From contig NZ_JAGINO010000002.1 in NCBI RefSeq assembly GCF_017876115.1, forward strand, positions 310,001-374,000: a stretch of DNA of 64,000 nt, given 5' to 3'. The notes below the pieces were generated by a model that was not told the DNA's origin, did not search any database, and saw nothing but the letters and a program-made list of their open reading frames with translations. Shown here in pieces: positions 10,465-20,793 of the stretch (within the stretch, counting starts at the first letter, position 1; each line of letters starts with the position of its first letter). Both the position numbers and the translations under genes were made by a program. This DNA is from Azospirillum picis (GTDB lineage: Bacteria > Pseudomonadota > Alphaproteobacteria > Azospirillales > Azospirillaceae).

Positions 10465-11580
10465 ATGAATGCGATGACCACGATGAAGGCCGCCGTCTGG
10501 CACGGCCGCAAGGACATCCGGGTCGAGGAGGTGCCGCTGCCGGGCGCGCCGCCGGCGGGCTGGGTGCAGATCAAGGTGCATTGGTGCGGCATCTGCGGGT
10601 CCGACCTGCATGAATATGTCGCCGGCCCGGTCTTCATCCCGGTCGACACGCCGCACCCGCTGACCGGCCTGAAGGGCCAGTGCATCCTGGGCCACGAGTT
10701 CAGCGGCGAGATCGCGGCGCTGGGCGAGGGCGTCAGCGGATTCGCAGTCGGCGACCGGGTGACGGCGGACGCCTGCCAGCATTGCGGCGAGTGCTGGTAC
10801 TGCAAGCACGGCATGTACAACATCTGCGAGAAGCTGGCCTTCACCGGCCTGATGAACAACGGCGCCTTCGCCAGCCTGGTCAATGTCCCGGCCGAGCTGC
10901 TTTACCGGCTGCCCGACGGCTTCCCGACCGAGGCCGGCGCCCTGATCGAGCCGCTGGCGGTCGGCATGCACGCGGTGAAGAAGGCCGGCGGCATCGTCGG
11001 CGAGACGGTGGTGGTGGTCGGCGCCGGCACCATCGGCCTGTGCACCATCATGTGCGCGAAGGCGGCGGGGGCAGGACGGATCATCGTCCTTGAGATGTCC
11101 GCCGCCCGCAAGGCCAAGGCGCTGGAGGTCGGCGCCAGCATCGTGCTCGACCCCAAGGAGTGCGACGCGGTGGCGGAGGTCAAGGCGCTGACTGGCGGCT
11201 ATGGTGCCGACGTGTCGTTCGAGTGCATCGGCCACCGCGATACCGCCAAGCTGGCCATCGATGTCATCCGCAAGGCCGGCAAGGCGGTGCTGGTCGGCAT
11301 CTTCGAGGAACCCAGCGCCTTCAACTTCTTCGAGATCGTCGCCACCGAGAAGCAGGTCATCGGCTCGCTGGCCTACAATGGCGAGTTCGCCGACGTCATC
11401 CGCTTCATCGCCGACGGCCGCATCGACGTGCAGCCGCTGATCACCGGCCGCATCACGCTGGACGACATCGTCGGCGGCGGCTTCGAGGAGCTGGTCGCCC
11501 ACAAGGACCGCAACGTGAAGATCATCGTGCAGCCGCAGGCGGTTGCCGCGGCAACCGAACAGCCGGAGCTCGTCCACTGA
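10465..11580 (+). CDS. bdh: 2,3-butanediol dehydrogenase (zinc-dependent MDR family)
   Basis: A 371-residue medium-chain dehydrogenase. Catalytic zinc ligands are Cys41 and His77 (GHEFSGEI). The structural zinc site is Cys107, Cys110, Cys113 and Cys121. The Rossmann loop is [24 protein letters not shown] and the long insertion [15 protein letters not shown] are typical of (R,R)-butanediol dehydrogenases. It would oxidise 2,3-butanediol to acetoin for the aco complex. A strong GGAGGAAAA precedes the ATG. The stop overlaps the start of lipA by one base. Confidence 0.9.
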   Translation: MNAMTTMKAAVWHGRKDIRVEEVPLPGAPPAGWVQIKVHWCGICGSDLHEYVAGPVFIPVDTPHPLTGLKGQCILGHEFSGEIAALGEGVSGFAVGDRVTADACQHCGECWYCKHGMYNICEKLAFTGLMNNGAFASLVNVPAELLYRLPDGFPTEAGALIEPLAVGMHAVKKAGGIVGETVVVVGAGTIGLCTIMCAKAAGAGRIIVLEMSAARKAKALEVGASIVLDPKECDAVAEVKALTGGYGADVSFECIGHRDTAKLAIDVIRKAGKAVLVGIFEEPSAFNFFEIVATEKQVIGSLAYNGEFADVIRFIADGRIDVQPLITGRITLDDIVGGGFEELVAHKDRNVKIIVQPQAVAAATEQPELVH

Positions 11581-12491
11581 TGGCCCTGCCCGCGATGCAT
11601 GCACCCCGCCCGGACCATCGGGCCGAGAGGCCGGGCTGGCTCCGCGCCCGCGCCCCCGCCGGGACGGCGTTCGAGGACACGCAGTCGCTCGTCCGCCGCC
11701 ACGGCCTGAACACGGTCTGCGAGGAGGCCGCCTGCCCCAACATCGGCGAATGCTGGAGCAAGCGGCACGCCACGGTGATGATCCTGGGCAGCGTGTGCAC
11801 GCGGGCCTGCGCCTTCTGCAACGTCGCCACCGGCCGGCCGGACGTGCTCGATCCCCACGAGCCGGACCGGCTGGCCGAGGCGGTGGGCGAGCTTGGGCTC
11901 GCCCATGTCGTCATCACCTCGGTCGACCGTGACGACCTGCCCGACGGCGGGGCGGCGCATTTCGCCCGCTGCATCCGCCGTCTGCGCGAGACCGCGCCCA
12001 CCACGACGGTCGAGGTGCTGACCCCCGACTTCCGCAACAAGCCGGGGGCGGTCGAGACCGTGGCGGACGCCCGGCCAGACGTCTACAACCACAATCTGGA
12101 GACCGTGCCGCGGCTCTATGCCGAGGTGCGGCCGGGAGCCCGCTATTACGGGTCGCTGCGGCTGCTGGAGCGGGTGAAGGAGCGCGATCCCTCGGTCTTC
12201 ACCAAGTCCGGCATCATGGTCGGGCTGGGCGAGGAGCCGGCGGAGGTGTTGCAGGTGATGGACGACCTCCGGGCGGCGGGCGTCGATTTCCTGACGATCG
12301 GCCAGTATCTCCGCCCGACTCCGAAGCATCACCCGGTCGCCCGCCACGTCACGCCCGAGGAGTTCGAGCGCTACGCGACGGTGGCGCGGGCCAGGGGCTT
12401 CCTGATGGTGTCGGCGACGCCGCTGACCCGCTCCTCCCACCATGCCGGCCGCGACTTCGAAGAGCTGCGGCGGCGGGCGGCCGGCCGCTGA
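11580..12491 (+). CDS. lipA: Lipoyl synthase (radical SAM), operon-borne copy
   Basis: A 303-residue radical-SAM enzyme that inserts sulfur into protein-bound octanoyl groups. All iron-sulfur ligands are present: auxiliary cluster Cys47, Cys52 and Cys58 ([12 protein letters not shown]), SAM cluster Cys73, Cys77 and Cys80 (CTRACAFC), and the C-terminal Arg-Ser-Ser (TRSSHHAG). Its ATG overlaps the bdh stop as TGATG, so translation is coupled. Last gene of the aco operon, it probably supplies lipoate to AcoC during acetoin growth. A housekeeping lipA probably exists elsewhere, which cannot be checked here. No dihydrolipoamide dehydrogenase gene is in the operon. Confidence 0.93.
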   Translation: MALPAMHAPRPDHRAERPGWLRARAPAGTAFEDTQSLVRRHGLNTVCEEAACPNIGECWSKRHATVMILGSVCTRACAFCNVATGRPDVLDPHEPDRLAEAVGELGLAHVVITSVDRDDLPDGGAAHFARCIRRLRETAPTTTVEVLTPDFRNKPGAVETVADARPDVYNHNLETVPRLYAEVRPGARYYGSLRLLERVKERDPSVFTKSGIMVGLGEEPAEVLQVMDDLRAAGVDFLTIGQYLRPTPKHHPVARHVTPEEFERYATVARARGFLMVSATPLTRSSHHAGRDFEELRRRAAGR

Positions 12492-12503
12492 CACTCAGCG
12501 CCG

Positions 12504-13217
<714 letters not shown>

Positions 13218-13967
13218 GGCGCACCCCCCCGGCAACGCCGCGCCCGCGTCCCCGGCCCCCGGCGAATGGAACATTTGCACCGTTTGAAACATCGCCGGGC
13301 GCCTGTTCCATCCCTTCATCGGACCGGCCGCCGCCAGGGAAGCCCGGTGGGCGGACCTGAGATGGCCGGAGGCGGCACGGCCGGAAGCCGATGGGCCGGG
13401 AAGAGCGGCTTTGGCGACGGCGGCTCCGGGCGACGGCGGAGCGGAGGCGGACCATGCGTGGCCATCCATGAACGGAATGGGGAACGGGCCTCACCTCCTA
13501 TCACAGAGCCGGAGCGGCGCTAAGCATCGGCTGAAAAAGCCCGCGCGGCCCCCTGCCCTTCCCCTCCGCCGCACGGACAGCGGACCGTGACCACGACGGC
13601 CGGGCAGTGTTGCACCGCAATAAAATCCGGACGGTGCTCCGAATGTTCAGACACCGGCCTCTCAGGTCACCCCGGCCTTCGAAATATGTGCTCTGCTTTA
13701 TGCAAATACACACAAAGCAATATCCCTGAACCGCGGGGGTGATCGTCCACTTCTATGCATGGAGGAAGGATGGGGCAATCCGCCGCAGGATGGACCAACA
13801 TTGTCCCGAGCGATTCCGATTGCCATCCGAGGCCGCAAGGGATCATACCGGATTGCTGATATATCAGTTCCGGTCCTGCCGAGAAGCGCGGCGGCCCGGC
13901 CGCCTCGACACCACCCAGCCGGCACCAGACGGCGAAAGGCTCGCCGACTACCTCCCGGAGGACCATC
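13218..13967. other. 750-bp intergenic region without a supported gene
   Basis: Between kdpE (leaving to the left) and the chemoreceptor (leaving to the right). Short ORFs exist (for example 13501-13713 minus and 13759-14019 plus) but none shows a recognisable domain or good ribosome site. The part at about 13610-13740 is locally AT-richer than its surroundings. A perfect 12-bp palindrome CTGATATATCAG lies at 13856-13867, about 100 bp before the chemoreceptor start, and could be an operator. No CRISPR, tRNA or IS was seen. Confidence 0.6.
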
Positions 13968-16070
13968 ATGCCCGCCACACGCAAGACGCTGTCGATCCGA
14001 GCCACCCTCGGCCTGGTGATGGCCGCCCTCGGCATCCTGCTGATCGGCACCAGCACCCATACGCTGGTCGACGTCGTCCAGCGCGTGCGGAGCGCCTACG
14101 ACGTCACCGAGTACAGCGCGTCGAGCCGCGACCTGCTGCGCAGCCTGCTGGCCGTCCGGCTGGAGCGCGCCCTGGTCGCCTTCAAGGTCGGCGCCGACGG
14201 CGCCCCCGATCCGGCCGCCGAGGCGGACATCGCCCGCGACCGGCAGGAGGCCGAGGACGGCTTCCGCAGGATCGACGCGGCCTTCTCGGGCTACGGCATC
14301 GCCGGCATCGGCCCGGTCGCCGACCGCCTGCGCAGGACGCACCAGGATCTGGCGGCGCTGCGTGCCGATGCCGACGCCGCGGCCCGCCTGCCGAAGGGAT
14401 CGCGCGATCCGCGGCTTTCCGACCGCTGGACCGCCGCGGCCGTCGCCCATCTCGACGCGCTGACCGCCGCGACCGACCTGATCGACGACGCCATCCGCAT
14501 GAACGACCCGGTTGTCGACCATTACCTCCAGATCAAGCGCGCCGCCTGGGCGAGCCGCATCGGCATCGGCGCGCTGTCGCTGCGCATCCAGACGGCGATG
14601 GCCACCGGGGCGCCCTGGACGGTGGAGGACGAGGCCGCCGCCCGCGAGGCCGCCGGCAAGCTGGCGCAATCCTGGTCGCTGGTGAAGGAGGCGGCCACGC
14701 GGGCCGACGTGTCGAAGACGGTGCGCGATGCCGTCGAGGCCGCCAAGGTCAACGTCGAGGGTGCGGTCCCGGCACAGCGCGAGGCGGTGCTCGCCGCGCT
14801 CCGCAAGGGCGAGGCGCCCGCCACCGACCTGGCGACGCAGCGCCGCGAGGACACCGCGAACCAGGGGCTGATCGTCGACGTCGCCCATGCCGCCGTGGAG
14901 GAGATGGTCGGCCGCACCGAGCGCGAGCTGGGACGGGCGACGCGGGACGCCGCGGTCGCCGGCCTGCTGGTGGCCGCGGCGGTCGGGCTGACCCTGTTCG
15001 GCTTCCTCATCACCCGCCGCCGGGTCACCGGGCCGATCCGTGCCATGACCGACGCCATGTCGCGCATCGCCCGCGGCGAGCTCGACACCGAGATCCCAGG
15101 TGCCGGCCGCAGCGACGAGATCGGCGGCATGGCCGCCGCCGTCCGCGTCTTCAAGGACGGGCTGAAGGAGGCCGAGCGGCTGTCGGCGGAAAAGGCCGCC
15201 GAGCAGGCGGCGAAGGAACGCCGCGCCGCCCGGCTGGACGACCTCGTCCACGGTTTCGAGGCCAGCGCCCAGGACATCGCCGAGGCCGTCGCGTCGGCCG
15301 CCTGCGAGATGCACGCCACCGCCGCGGCGATGTCGGAGACCGCGCGGCAGACCAGCGAGGGCGCCGGGCTCGTCGCCTCGGCGTCCGGGGAGACCAGCGC
15401 CAACGTGCAGAGCGTCGCCACCGCGACGGAGGAGCTGTCCGCCTCCATCGGCGAGATCGGGCGGCAGGTCGCCTCCTCCACCACGGTCACCGCCCATGCC
15501 GTCACCCAGGCCGAGAGCACCGACCGCACCATCCGCGGCCTGGTCGACGCGGCCGAGCAGATCGGCCAGGTGGTGGGGATGATCACCGCCATCGCCAGCC
15601 AGACCAACCTGCTGGCGCTGAACGCGACGATCGAGGCGGCGCGTGCCGGCGAGGCCGGCAAGGGGTTCGCCGTCGTCGCCAGCGAGGTGAAGAACCTCGC
15701 CGGCCAGACCGCCCGGGCGACCGAGGAGATCCAGGCGAAGGTCCAGGAGATCCAGACGGCCACCGGCGGCGCCCAGGCGGCCATCCGCGACGTCGGCAAG
15801 ACCATCGGCCGGATCAACGAGGTGACCACGACCATCGCCTCGGCGATCGAGGAACAGGGCGCCGCCACCCGCGAGATCGCCGGCAGCGTCGTCCAGGCCG
15901 CCGGGGGCATCGAATCGGTGTCCGCCACCATCGCCGGCGTCACCCGCGCGGCCACCGAGACCAGCGCCGCCGCCTCGCAGGTCCTAGCCACGGCCGACGG
16001 GCTGACCAGGGAAGCGGAGGCGCTGCGCCAGGCGGTCGGGCGCTTCATCGAGGAGGTGCGGGCGGCGTGA
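13968..16070 (+). CDS. Membrane methyl-accepting chemotaxis protein
   Basis: A 700-residue transmembrane chemoreceptor. TM1 is at about 12-32 ([18 protein letters not shown]). A ~295-residue periplasmic helical sensor follows with no recognised Cache or PAS motif. TM2 is at about 328-348 ([18 protein letters not shown]), then a HAMP domain (about 350-402) and the cytoplasmic signalling domain. The conserved hairpin tip [17 protein letters not shown] is at about 544-560. It would signal through CheA/CheW to the flagellar motor. The ligand is unknown. A strong GGAGGACC precedes the ATG. No CWxxx-type CheR docking tail is present. It is convergent with the mrr-like gene. Confidence 0.92.
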   Translation: MPATRKTLSIRATLGLVMAALGILLIGTSTHTLVDVVQRVRSAYDVTEYSASSRDLLRSLLAVRLERALVAFKVGADGAPDPAAEADIARDRQEAEDGFRRIDAAFSGYGIAGIGPVADRLRRTHQDLAALRADADAAARLPKGSRDPRLSDRWTAAAVAHLDALTAATDLIDDAIRMNDPVVDHYLQIKRAAWASRIGIGALSLRIQTAMATGAPWTVEDEAAAREAAGKLAQSWSLVKEAATRADVSKTVRDAVEAAKVNVEGAVPAQREAVLAALRKGEAPATDLATQRREDTANQGLIVDVAHAAVEEMVGRTERELGRATRDAAVAGLLVAAAVGLTLFGFLITRRRVTGPIRAMTDAMSRIARGELDTEIPGAGRSDEIGGMAAAVRVFKDGLKEAERLSAEKAAEQAAKERRAARLDDLVHGFEASAQDIAEAVASAACEMHATAAAMSETARQTSEGAGLVASASGETSANVQSVATATEELSASIGEIGRQVASSTTVTAHAVTQAESTDRTIRGLVDAAEQIGQVVGMITAIASQTNLLALNATIEAARAGEAGKGFAVVASEVKNLAGQTARATEEIQAKVQEIQTATGGAQAAIRDVGKTIGRINEVTTTIASAIEEQGAATREIAGSVVQAAGGIESVSATIAGVTRAATETSAAASQVLATADGLTREAEALRQAVGRFIEEVRAA

Positions 16071-16107
16071 GGGTGGCGGCGGCCATGCCCCCAGACTTGG
16101 CGGGCGG

Positions 16108-17157
16108 CTATGCCGGCCAGTACAGGCGCTTGAGGGGCAGCAGGCGCTTGGAGTCGACGTCCAGCCCGTCGTAATGCTCCAGCGCCAGGGCGACGAGGTC
16201 GTCGAGGTCCAGCAGCGACAAGGGGATGGGCGCCCGGTCGGCTTCGTACTTCGCATCGCGGGCAAAGCCGCCGGTGGAGACGTAGAGGCCGCGGTCGCCG
16301 GGGCGCCGGCCGCCGAGGAAGGAGCGCACGGACGGCGCACCGATGGGGCCGGAGCGGTGCTTGACCTCGACGAAGATGCGGGGGTCCTCCAACCCCAGCC
16401 CGTCGGGCGAGGCGAAGATGTCGCGGCCACGGTCGGGGCCGACCGGCGACACGCGCGTCTTGTAGCCCATCGCCCGCAGCAGGCCGGCAACGAACAGCTC
16501 CATGTCGCGCGGGCTGAGTTTCACCAGCCGGTCCTTGATGAACTCCAGCGCCTTCGCTTCAAGATCCTCGAACAGGTCCTGCTCGGCCGCGGCCTCCGCC
16601 GTCGGGTCGGCAACGGATACAGCGTCGAGGTCAGCACCGTCCTGCACGGCGGCACCCACCTGCTTGGCCGACGGAGCGTCCGGGCCAGCCAGCGCAGTGT
16701 CGATTTCGGCGGCCGTCTCCGCTGGGACCTGGAAGACGGTGGTGACCGATCCCAGCAAGTTCTTGGCGGAGACGCCCAGCACATCCCGCGGAACCGAGCC
16801 GCCCCAGGTCACCGGCCGGACATTGGGGTAATCGGCGTCGAAGGCCGGTTCATGGGCGTAAGGGCCGGTCACGGTGCCGACATGATAGACGCGGCCGTCA
16901 GGGTCGTAGGAGATGACGCGGTCGCCGACCTGAATGTCGCTGCGGAAGCGGTGGAGTTGGCCGGCATTGTTGCCGACCTCATAGACGTTCCAGTCAGGCC
17001 AGCGGGTCCGCACCAGCGCCACCATCGCCGGCCGGTCAGCCACCGCCGCCAGCGAACCGAGGTCTGCCCAACCGATGGCAATCCGCCCGGCGGTGCGGAA
17101 GCGGTCGATCAGCGCGCCGCGCTTTCCGGCGCGGACCATCCAGGTCTTGGGGGGCAT
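16108..17157 (-). CDS. Mrr-family restriction endonuclease (PD-(D/E)XK)
   Basis: A 349-residue protein. The C-terminal half carries the Mrr_cat nuclease core: Glu220 in DMELFVAGLLRAMGY, Asp246 in GPDRGRDIFAS, and Glu264-Val-Lys266 in IFVEVKHRSG. The N-terminal ~150 residues form a separate domain (KTWMVRAGKRGALIDRF and IAIGWADLG) of the kind attached to Mrr nucleases, perhaps for DNA-base recognition. Type IV Mrr enzymes cleave modified DNA; alone it cannot be assigned a specificity. It follows hsdS by 57 bp on the same strand, as the last gene of the restriction island. Confidence 0.82.
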   Translation of the reverse strand: MPPKTWMVRAGKRGALIDRFRTAGRIAIGWADLGSLAAVADRPAMVALVRTRWPDWNVYEVGNNAGQLHRFRSDIQVGDRVISYDPDGRVYHVGTVTGPYAHEPAFDADYPNVRPVTWGGSVPRDVLGVSAKNLLGSVTTVFQVPAETAAEIDTALAGPDAPSAKQVGAAVQDGADLDAVSVADPTAEAAAEQDLFEDLEAKALEFIKDRLVKLSPRDMELFVAGLLRAMGYKTRVSPVGPDRGRDIFASPDGLGLEDPRIFVEVKHRSGPIGAPSVRSFLGGRRPGDRGLYVSTGGFARDAKYEADRAPIPLSLLDLDDLVALALEHYDGLDVDSKRLLPLKRLYWPA

Positions 17158-17214
17158 GCGGGGTCTTTTGCAGGCGGGGGAGGTGACGGGATGCGCGGGG
17201 CGGGCGGGACACGG

Positions 17215-18720
17215 TCAGCCGCCGGCCTCCGCCTTCGGCCGCCGCTCACGGCGGGGTGCTGGTCCTGCCGCTGCGCGTTCGGCGCGGATGCGCTCCAGTA
17301 GGACGGAAGCCGGCTCGTCGTTCGGATCCTGCGGCACCAGTTCGCCACGGAACGCCTTGGCGAGGATGGATTGGTTGAGGTTGGCGAGGCGGGTCGCACC
17401 GACGCGGTGTTGATCGATTACACGCGCGATCGCCTCATCATGTGCCTTCAGCTTCCGGAGGATCATCTCCTGCTCTTCAACTGGTGGAAGTGGAGCGACA
17501 AGAGCCTTCAACTTACTTCCATTGATATTCGCTTGACCAACTTGCTGGCTCACGACGCCGCGTGCCCACATTCTTCCGAATGGCGAATTGATATAAGCCG
17601 CAAGAAGGCGGGGATTAAGCCCTGCGACCTTGAGCCTTATCAGGTACGACGCAAACGAACAGGAGGTCGAATATCCTTCAAATACGGCGCATTTCCCGAC
17701 CAACTCCGGACTATTGGTTCGGTTAAAAAGAAGGTCACCTTTATCGAGAAGAAGGGCGGGAAATTCTTCATGCTCTTCCGGAAGGCTCTTGATGCTATCG
17801 AAAACAATCGTTCCCGATTGAATATTTCCCATCCGCAGCACGACGACGCCATCTTGCTCTGTTGTCTTCGCAGACGTCCCATATTGGACGATCGGGCAAA
17901 GCTCATCCACGGTGACCCAACGCCACCCTTCAGGAAGTTCCGCACCCTCCTGGGCAATATCCTCTGCCGACTGATAACGAGATTTTCGCCCAGTGTTCAC
18001 TCCTTTTTGCACGGCGTCCCAAAGCTGCCGACGCAATCCGGACAACTCGGCGTCGGAAATCGGCTGAAGACCATTTTGCTTTTCCCGCCACTCCGCCGTC
18101 AGGTCGCCACGGAAGGCGGCGGCGAGGACGGATTGGCGGTAGCGGTCGATCAGGGCCGGCAGCGTGTCCAGCGCCTCACGCGCCCGGCGCGATCGAGTCG
18201 CCAGTACCTCGATTTTCTCGACGATGCGGCGCTGTTCAGCGAGCGGGGCTAGTCGTACTGGCGCCTGAGCCAATTCGCCAAGGTTCAGAGTCTTGCGTGC
18301 AACCTCGCGAGACTCCCTCACCAACCAGTCCTGCATTTCGGCATCCGAAAGCCAATATGCAAGCCAAGCGCTTGTCACTGCGCCGTTTGGTGAGAGCTTT
18401 GCCAGAGCACGCGCAATGTTGCTACCACTTAGCTCACTAGGCACAACCGAGACGCGGCCGATTGTCCCTACTATGCTTACAAGAATATCCCCATTTTCGA
18501 CGCGAGACCTTTGATACTGCTGATCGACGTCATGGGCAATACGTCGGAGGCGCTCAGTGTCCACCGAGCCATCAACAAGATCACACACCCGAATAAGCGT
18601 ATTCCCGTCAGAGACATCATCTCCAGGCTGAATGACTCCGTAACAGAGAGGGCGCTCAGCACTGAGTAACTTCTCTAGCGTCGTGTACGTCCACCCCACC
18701 GGCATTTCCCGCCTGCTCAT
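17215..18720 (-). CDS. hsdS: Type I restriction-modification specificity subunit HsdS
   Basis: A 501-residue S subunit with two target-recognition domains separated by conserved helical spacers. The first TRD begins PVGWTYTTLEKLL and ends near LAPLAEQRRIVEKIEVL; the second begins ELPEGWRWVTVDEL and ends near PLPPVEEQEMILRKLKAH. These repeated LPPLxEQxxI half-sites are the hallmark of HsdS. It determines the bipartite DNA target of the methylase and the nuclease. Base composition falls clearly within the TRDs (about 17470-18640), as expected for recombined specificity modules. Its ATG overlaps the hsdM stop by four bases (ATGA). Confidence 0.93.
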   Translation of the reverse strand: MSRREMPVGWTYTTLEKLLSAERPLCYGVIQPGDDVSDGNTLIRVCDLVDGSVDTERLRRIAHDVDQQYQRSRVENGDILVSIVGTIGRVSVVPSELSGSNIARALAKLSPNGAVTSAWLAYWLSDAEMQDWLVRESREVARKTLNLGELAQAPVRLAPLAEQRRIVEKIEVLATRSRRAREALDTLPALIDRYRQSVLAAAFRGDLTAEWREKQNGLQPISDAELSGLRRQLWDAVQKGVNTGRKSRYQSAEDIAQEGAELPEGWRWVTVDELCPIVQYGTSAKTTEQDGVVVLRMGNIQSGTIVFDSIKSLPEEHEEFPALLLDKGDLLFNRTNSPELVGKCAVFEGYSTSCSFASYLIRLKVAGLNPRLLAAYINSPFGRMWARGVVSQQVGQANINGSKLKALVAPLPPVEEQEMILRKLKAHDEAIARVIDQHRVGATRLANLNQSILAKAFRGELVPQDPNDEPASVLLERIRAERAAAGPAPRRERRPKAEAGG

Positions 18721-20168
18721 TCCGCAGCCTCCGCCACGGCACTGTCCGCCACCTCGTCACCCCCCAGCAGATCGGCCAGCGCCTCCATCTCCTCCAGCGC
18801 CACGCGCAGGGTGTCGATGATTTCGGCAGCGATCACGTCCGGTTCAGGCAGTTCGGTTTCGGCACCCTCGTCGCGCAGCCAAGTGAGGTCCAGGTTGTCG
18901 CCGCGCGCGGCGATCTGCTCGCGGGTGAAGCGGCGGAAGCGGCCCTGCTCGCCTTCGTCCATCCGGGGCGCCTTGCCCAGCGGGTCGGCGCCGTAGGCTG
19001 TCTCAAAGGCGGCGAAATGCTCGCGGGTCAGCGGGCGGGTCTTGCCGAACTGCGGCATGTTGGAGCGCATGTCATAGACCCAGACCTCGCCGGTGTTGCC
19101 CTTGTCGCTGCGGCCGCGGGTGAAGAACAGGACGTTGGTCTTGACGCCCTGGCTGTAGAAAATGCCGGTCGGCAGGCGCAGGACAGTGTGCAGGTCGCAC
19201 TTGTCCATCAGGTCCCGGCGGATGTCGCGGCCGGCATTGTCCTCGAACAGCACATTGTCCGGCAGCACGACGGCGGCCCGGCCGCCGGGCTTCAGGCCGC
19301 GGTAGATGTGCTGAAGGAAGGCGAGCTGCTTGTTCGAGGTCGGGTAGGTGAAGTCGTCGCGGCTCGGCAGGCCGCCGCCCTTCTTGGTGCCGAAGGGCGG
19401 GTTGGTCAGCATGACGTTGACCTTCGGCAGCCGCGCCCCCTGCTCCGACAAGGTGTCGCCGAGCTGGAGGTCGCCGGTGACGTCGTGCAGCATCAAGTTC
19501 ATCAGGCCGAGCCGGTGAGCGTCCGGCACCAGCTCCATGCCGCAGAAGGCGTCTTGGCGCTGGAAATTCTGGTCTCTCTCGCTCAGGTCCCACAGGTCGT
19601 TGGTATGCGCCTTGACCCAGCGGTCGGCGGCGATCAGGAAGCCTCCGGTGCCGGCCGCCGGATCCTGCACATACTCGCCCGCCTGCGGCTTGACCAGCGC
19701 CACCATGCTGTCGATCAGCGGACGCGGGGTGAAGTACTGGCCGGCGCCCGACTTCTTCTCCGTCGCGTTGCGCTCCAGCAGGCCCTCGTACATGTCGCCC
19801 AGCCCTTCCTGGCGGGCGGAGTACCAGTCCAGCCCCTCGATCGCCTCGACCAGCGCCTTGAGGATGCGCGGCTGGCGCAGGCTGGTCTGGGCGTTCTGGA
19901 AGATCGACTGGACCTGCGCGGAGCCGTAGGTGCCGAGGTGGATCAGCATTTCCTTGTAGAAGGTCAACTGCTCGACGCCCTGCTTGCCGCGGACATCGCC
20001 CCAGCGGTAGCCGGGCGGCAACTGCTCCTCCGCCCCCGTCTCCTCCGCCATCTTGAGGAAGATCAGGTAGGTCAGCTCGGTCACATACTGGTGATAGGTG
20101 ATGCCGTCATCCCGCAGGATATGGCACAGCCCCCAGAGCTTGGAGACGATGTCGTTGGTAGCGTTCAT
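18717..20168 (-). CDS. hsdM: Type I restriction-modification DNA methyltransferase HsdM
   Basis: A 483-residue N6-adenine methyltransferase. The N-terminal HsdM_N helical domain (ITYHQYVTELTYLIFLKMAEE) precedes the catalytic domain. SAM-binding motif I is DPAAGTGGF at 169-177, and the catalytic NPPFG is at 256-260. GQYFTPRPLIDSMV at 144-157 is typical of HsdM. With HsdS it methylates host DNA; with HsdR it forms the restriction complex. The start ATG at 20168 follows AAAGAGA, 19 bp after the preceding orf. Composition is normal for the genome, unlike the orf upstream. Confidence 0.95.
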   Translation of the reverse strand: MNATNDIVSKLWGLCHILRDDGITYHQYVTELTYLIFLKMAEETGAEEQLPPGYRWGDVRGKQGVEQLTFYKEMLIHLGTYGSAQVQSIFQNAQTSLRQPRILKALVEAIEGLDWYSARQEGLGDMYEGLLERNATEKKSGAGQYFTPRPLIDSMVALVKPQAGEYVQDPAAGTGGFLIAADRWVKAHTNDLWDLSERDQNFQRQDAFCGMELVPDAHRLGLMNLMLHDVTGDLQLGDTLSEQGARLPKVNVMLTNPPFGTKKGGGLPSRDDFTYPTSNKQLAFLQHIYRGLKPGGRAAVVLPDNVLFEDNAGRDIRRDLMDKCDLHTVLRLPTGIFYSQGVKTNVLFFTRGRSDKGNTGEVWVYDMRSNMPQFGKTRPLTREHFAAFETAYGADPLGKAPRMDEGEQGRFRRFTREQIAARGDNLDLTWLRDEGAETELPEPDVIAAEIIDTLRVALEEMEALADLLGGDEVADSAVAEAAE

Positions 20169-20187
20169 GATTCTCTTTTTGTCAGGC

Positions 20188-20793
20188 TTAGGCTTTGGCG
20201 GAAGGAAACATGCTTATACACGCCACACCCCAAGTCCACCCCTCGTCATCCATTTCATAGTCTTCAGATGGTGCCCAGATGGCATCTGCAGCCTCAGCGA
20301 TTTTCTTAAAACGCGAGGTGAGTGTGTCTTGCGCGTTCTTTCCCTTTGCCGAGCTATACGCAACTATATAACCTACCTCTAAAAGGGGGTTATCTCCCTT
20401 TAACCATTGGCGGATTCGTTTTATGTCGGAAATACATTGACTCTGATGCCAACATTTCTTTATTTCGATAACTGCTCTTGGGTAGTAATCCTCTGACCAC
20501 ACCAATATATCGAATCTCTGTCTTTCACGCATTTTCACACGTCTTTTATCAATTTTTAAATTGCAGTCTTCTAAAATTCTTTTAGTAGACGCCTCAAGAG
20601 TTACGTACACACCCTTGCCGTGAAATTGCATTCTGGATATTTCATTTGCTATTGATGACTGGATATAAGACTCCGGCGCCGCATCAAGCCAATGCCCGCC
20701 GCTCATTTTGCGATAATCTTTGAATGCGCCTTTCGCTCCAACCAGAATTGCTTTCCCAATACCATCTGTGCCTATTGATCTCCTTGTCATCAA
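20188..20793 (-). CDS. AT-rich accessory gene in the type I RM operon, probable PD-(D/E)XK-fold protein
   Basis: A 201-residue protein of no family I can name. Three residues are spaced as in the PD-(D/E)XK nuclease fold: Glu51 (SSIANEISRM), Asp95 (QRFDILVW) and Glu110-Ile-Lys112 (AVIEIKK). The order helix-Glu, strand-Asp, strand-ExK is convincing, but activity is untested. There is no signal peptide or membrane segment. Its ATG overlaps the hsdR stop (ATGA), and hsdM follows 19 bp after its stop, so it is co-translated and part of the RM operon. The gene is strikingly AT-rich with AAA, ATA and TTA codons, unlike its neighbours, indicating recent acquisition. It may assist restriction or be an independent defence nuclease. 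Confidence 0.7.
   Translation of the reverse strand: MMTRRSIGTDGIGKAILVGAKGAFKDYRKMSGGHWLDAAPESYIQSSIANEISRMQFHGKGVYVTLEASTKRILEDCNLKIDKRRVKMRERQRFDILVWSEDYYPRAVIEIKKCWHQSQCISDIKRIRQWLKGDNPLLEVGYIVAYSSAKGKNAQDTLTSRFKKIAEAADAIWAPSEDYEMDDEGWTWGVACISMFPSAKA

Noticed and set aside
10499-10516. TGGCACGGCCGCAAGG as a sigma-54 element
   Set aside because: It lies within the bdh coding sequence, lacks the -12 motif and has no gene start downstream.
13501-13713. 70-residue minus ORF with Cys-rich start in the 13.2-14.0 kb gap
   Set aside because: No homology-like motif, poor start context, and composition like intergenic DNA.
13759-14019. 86-residue plus ORF overlapping the chemoreceptor start
   Set aside because: No family, no good ribosome site, and its 3' half overlaps certain coding sequence in another frame.
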